Position numbers and translations under genes: made by a program. This document shows positions 5,060-7,821 of a stretch of 7,821 bases of DNA, in pieces (the stretch's first letter is position 1; the number at the start of each line of letters is the position of its first letter). The notes under the pieces are model-generated. The model saw only the letters and a program-made list of their open reading frames with translations. It was not told where the DNA came from and did not search any database. This DNA comes from Flavobacteriales bacterium UBA4474 (GTDB taxonomy: Bacteria > Bacteroidota > Bacteroidia > Flavobacteriales_D > Sanyastnellaceae): positions 1-7,821 of the forward strand of contig DGOE01000159.1 of assembly GCA_002389295.1 (NCBI GenBank), given 5' to 3'.

Positions 5060-7450
5060 TTATCTGTGGACGACGAGCCGCTCGACCGCCACGCCTCCTG
5101 CGTGGCGCACTTCGACCAAATAGGTGCCGGGCGTCAGGCGTCCCACTTCAAGTCTCGTGGAGAAGCTGCCCACCGGGGAACACACGGTCCGGCCGGCAAC
5201 ATCGCGCAGCGCAATGGATTGAACATCCCATGATGTGGGCAGGGTCAATGAGACCGATTCCGAGGCGGGGTTGGGGTGGATGGTAAAAGCCACATCCTCC
5301 CAGTGGTCCATGCCCACAATGCCGAGGGTATCGCACGCTTGGGCAAAACAATCGCTGGCATCGGATACCTGGACACAATAGGCGCCATCGGGCAGGCCCA
5401 CCAGCACCAAGGCGGGGTCATCTTGGGTGGTGGCGGGAAAACCGATGGATTGCAAGTCGCCATCCAGCACCTCGAAATTGTACGGCGCGGTGCCGCCCGC
5501 GGCCTGTACCGTGAGGATGCCACTGGCAGGGTTGACCTCTAAAAAGACCTCAAGCACGGTGCACAGCGAGGAGTCGGCCAAGGCGCAGGGATTGAAGTTG
5601 CACGCTGCGGGATCGTTACAGCCGGTTTCAAAATTGACGGCGGGCGCGGTGTAGCCGTCATAGAGGGGCCAATACCATCCCGTGCCATCGTAGCTGACGA
5701 CGGTTGTGTCGCCAAAGAAGCCGCTGACCACGGTCATCTCGGTGCCGCATACTGCCACCGATTGGGAAGTGAGGTCGTTGTACAGAACCTCAAAGCCGGA
5801 AGCCAACATCAAGTCCGCCACTTCGGGGGTAATGGACCAGACATACCCTTCCATCATGCCGCCCGAGGAGGGCACCAGCGTCACAAAAGCGTCGTCATAG
5901 ACTTCATAGCCGTTGCTGCAGGAGGCTGAATCGACCAGTCCCAGCATCATCATGCCGAGGGTGCCTTCGGGCGCGTTGGCATCGATGTATTCACAATCCT
6001 CCGCTTCACCAAAATTGCAGGCGATGGGGTCTTCGCAAGCCCCGCCCGCACAGACTTCAAGCGGCACAGGATTGATTTCGATGACCTCTCCCGAGGACAG
6101 GTCTTGACCGCTAAAAGCAGGAAATTCGGCGGGATAGCGGTCGGCCCGGAAGGTCAAGTTGTTGTTCATCTGCAGTTCCGTGCCCTGCTCCACAGGAGCC
6201 CCTTGGAGCAAGGGCGTGCGGTATTCCCAAGCGAGTTCACCATCCTCGGTGATTTCAAAAAGCGCTCCTGTGCGGCCATTGCAGATGAGGTTTCCTCCGT
6301 TGCCGAGTCGCTGAAAAGAGCTCAATCCCGTGCTGCTGAGGCCGGGTTGGGTGTACGTCCACTGGAAATCTTCAGGACCCCAGCGGCCTGTGGCTGCGTT
6401 GAATTCATAGCCACCGTCGTATTCGTCGAAAATCGGAGAGATGATGGCGGCCTCGCTGTGGGTGCCCGTGGTGTCCGCATTGGGCACCCGGTTGTTGAAG
6501 ACAAAGAACTTGGTGAAGTCCGGGTTGCCGGGGTTGACACCGAGGCCATTGCCCCAGTGGATGTCGTGCTGGTAAAAGAGTTTCTGATCGGTGCTGTCTC
6601 CGCGCTGATAGGCGGCGGGGTTGCCCCAGCGCCAGATGAGGTCGTCGCTGAACTGGTAGTCATGCCAGATGACCCACACCTCGTCATAGGTGGGCACACT
6701 CATGATGATCTGTCCCGCGGTATCGTAAAAGGGGAAGTAATCGATGGCATTCATGTGGTGCCAGTCGCGCGGCTGATTGAGCACAGTGCCAAAATTGACG
6801 TCGATGCGGTGTTGGTTGTCGGCGACCACGCCATAGTTGGCTTTGGTGCTGTCAAAATCCTGCACGAGGTGGTCCCAGACGCGCCATTCCCAGACGATAT
6901 CCGCACCCCCCATTCCATCGGGTTGGAGTTCGATGATCTTGTCACTCCAGAGCTCACCTCCTTCGAGCAGTGCCGGGTTTCGCCCATTGGCGATGCACTC
7001 GAGGCTGTCGATGACCTCCCAGCAAATGGCGATGACGTTCCCGCCCGGGATCACCGTGAAATCGTGGTGCAGGCGCAGGCTGTCATTGTTGGCCGTGAAG
7101 GCCCACAACACCTCGTTGTCCCAGGTGCGCCGTTCGATGGTGGCGCCGCCTCCGCCCGCCCATATCGCGTCGTCGCCGATGGCGGCGGGGCGAGAGGTCA
7201 TGACGATGTCTCCATTGGGCTGGAGATAAGCCGTGTTGCCGGGGCGACGGTCAGCATCAATGGTCCAATCGTGCACCACCTCGCCACAACCGTTGAGCAG
7301 CATCGCGCGGTTTTGGTTGTGCGGATAAATCATCGTGTAGCCCTCCGTGTAGAGGTCGGGGTCGTAAGCAATGGTGCCCACGGTGTTCTGTGCACTGGTG
7401 AGCACAGAGGAGAACAAAAGGGCCAATGTGGCCAGGGTGCGCATGTTCAT
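5060..7450 (-). CDS. Secreted arylsulfotransferase-like protein with T9SS type A sorting domain
   Basis: A 796-residue protein starting at ATG 7450-7448 (a second ATG two codons on would also serve). Residues 1-20 are a signal peptide (LATLALLFSSVLTSA|Q). Residues 25-460 resemble the arylsulfotransferase (ASST) beta-propeller, with HHDFTVIPGGNVIAICW at 128-144, DWHHMNAIDYFP at 229-240, FYQHDIHWGNG at 292-302 and GNGGNLICNGRTGALFEI at 383-400. His128/129, His231/232 and His295 are candidate catalytic or sulfate-binding residues. ASST enzymes move sulfate between phenolic compounds without PAPS; many Bacteroidota homologues are uncharacterised. Two Cys-rich modules follow, CEDPIACNFGEAEDCEY at 472-488 and GCNDPAACNFNPC at 610-622, then a SprB-like repeat (GGTAPYNFEVLDGD, DGAYCVQVSDASDC) at about 652-701. 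A T9SS type A tail ends the protein at about 718-796 (IHPNPASESVSL, DVAGRTV, LTPGTYLVEV). It should therefore be exported by T9SS and released or surface-anchored. Enzymatic activity is inferred only. Confidence 0.87.
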   Translation of the reverse strand: MNMRTLATLALLFSSVLTSAQNTVGTIAYDPDLYTEGYTMIYPHNQNRAMLLNGCGEVVHDWTIDADRRPGNTAYLQPNGDIVMTSRPAAIGDDAIWAGGGGATIERRTWDNEVLWAFTANNDSLRLHHDFTVIPGGNVIAICWEVIDSLECIANGRNPALLEGGELWSDKIIELQPDGMGGADIVWEWRVWDHLVQDFDSTKANYGVVADNQHRIDVNFGTVLNQPRDWHHMNAIDYFPFYDTAGQIIMSVPTYDEVWVIWHDYQFSDDLIWRWGNPAAYQRGDSTDQKLFYQHDIHWGNGLGVNPGNPDFTKFFVFNNRVPNADTTGTHSEAAIISPIFDEYDGGYEFNAATGRWGPEDFQWTYTQPGLSSTGLSSFQRLGNGGNLICNGRTGALFEITEDGELAWEYRTPLLQGAPVEQGTELQMNNNLTFRADRYPAEFPAFSGQDLSSGEVIEINPVPLEVCAGGACEDPIACNFGEAEDCEYIDANAPEGTLGMMMLGLVDSASCSNGYEVYDDAFVTLVPSSGGMMEGYVWSITPEVADLMLASGFEVLYNDLTSQSVAVCGTEMTVVSGFFGDTTVVSYDGTGWYWPLYDGYTAPAVNFETGCNDPAACNFNPCALADSSLCTVLEVFLEVNPASGILTVQAAGGTAPYNFEVLDGDLQSIGFPATTQDDPALVLVGLPDGAYCVQVSDASDCFAQACDTLGIVGMDHWEDVAFTIHPNPASESVSLTLPTSWDVQSIALRDVAGRTVCSPVGSFSTRLEVGRLTPGTYLVEVRHAGGVAVERLVVHR

Positions 7451-7482
7451 GTTGACGTGAGGTTCGGGGCGAATTTCCCCTT

Positions 7483-7821
7483 TTAGTGTTGAATGTGGAC
7501 GCGCCGGGGCGAATTGATGCGCAATCCACGGGTGTCCAGCAGGTGCAGCAAGAGGACGCCGCTGGGGATATCGCTGGTTTCCACCACATGCGAAAAGGCA
7601 CAGGCGGAAGAGCGCAACACGGTGCGGCCGGAAGCGTCGGTCAGCGTCCAGCCAATGGGCGCCTCGGCCTGCAGGAAAAACCGGCCGTCGGCAGGATTGG
7701 GCCCGATGCGGACGAAGTGCCCTGGCCGGGTGCCAAACCCGGCTGTACTGCCCGTATCCACGGGGGCCGGATAGGTCACGCAGTCGTTGGGAATGGGGTT
7801 GCCCTCGACAGGGTCACCGGG
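7483..7821 (-). CDS. T9SS cargo protein, C-terminal fragment
   Basis: The reading frame is open to the right edge, so only the last 112 residues are seen; the N-terminus and main domain lie outside the window. The last 75 or so residues form a T9SS type A sorting domain: FVRIGPNPADGRFFLQ, then WTLTDASGRTVL, then IPSGVLLLHLLDTRG and a final basic RRVHIQH. The part before it (DPVEGNPIPNDCVTYPAP) belongs to a domain I cannot name. A GTG at 7779 could be mistaken for a start, but the frame continues upstream and the sorting domain needs a longer protein ahead of it, so the gene is cut by the window rather than beginning there. Its TAA lies 32 bases before the ATG of the arylsulfotransferase-like gene on the same strand, suggesting co-transcription of two T9SS cargoes. 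Confidence 0.85.
   Translation of the reverse strand, partial: PGDPVEGNPIPNDCVTYPAPVDTGSTAGFGTRPGHFVRIGPNPADGRFFLQAEAPIGWTLTDASGRTVLRSSACAFSHVVETSDIPSGVLLLHLLDTRGLRINSPRRVHIQH

Noticed and set aside
4498..5233. Plus-strand frames of 165 and 223 codons over the PaaG-like gene.
   Set aside because: The minus-strand product matches the crotonase family end to end, so these are shadows.
6104..7486. A 460-codon plus-strand open frame opposite the arylsulfotransferase-like gene.
   Set aside because: It is a shadow of a gene with a signal peptide, family motifs and sorting domain on the other strand, and the translation is Val/Gly/Ala-rich with no motif.
7464..7486. GGGG...CCCC inverted repeat followed by TTTT between the two T9SS genes.
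   Set aside because: The stem is only four pairs, and the T-run lies on the plus-strand side, opposite to the direction of transcription of both flanking genes, so it is not a convincing terminator.

Overview
This window looks like chromosomal DNA from a fairly GC-rich member of the Bacteroidota, most likely a marine-type Flavobacteriales. Three signs support this. At least two proteins end in a type IX secretion (T9SS type A) sorting domain. The large secreted protein carries cysteine-rich 'DPxACNF' modules of a kind common in Cryomorphaceae-like flavobacteria. The only promoter-like site I trust matches the Bacteroidota -7 consensus TAnnTTTG rather than a sigma-70 -10 box. Start codons generally lack Shine-Dalgarno sequences, as is usual in this phylum. 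The genus cannot be determined from the sequence.

Layout, left to right. (1) Bases 1-214, minus strand: the N-terminus of a secreted protein that runs off the left edge. (2) Bases 297-896, minus: a lipoprotein with a divergent fasciclin (FAS1)-like domain. (3) Bases 897-1202: a divergent intergenic region with a promoter for the plus-strand genes. (4) Bases 1203-3934, plus: pckA (ATP-dependent PEP carboxykinase), rsmE (16S rRNA m3U1498 methyltransferase) and a small membrane-anchored DUF4359-like protein whose start overlaps the rsmE stop. (5) Bases 3941-7821, minus, reading right to left: the C-terminal end of a T9SS cargo protein, a 796-residue secreted arylsulfotransferase-like protein with a T9SS tail, a PaaG-like crotonase-family protein and a DUF551-like protein. 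The two gene blocks converge at 3934/3941 with only six bases between stop codons.

Functionally this is mostly ordinary core genome: gluconeogenesis (pckA), ribosome maturation (rsmE) and CoA-ester metabolism (the PaaG-like enzyme), next to envelope and secreted proteins. Nothing in the window forms a recognisable defence, mobile or biosynthetic system. I see no tRNA, rRNA, CRISPR array, insertion sequence or prophage. The less ordinary points are the modular secreted arylsulfotransferase-like protein, a lone paaG-like gene without other phenylacetate genes in view, and a DUF551-like protein (a family often met in phages) in a chromosomal operon.
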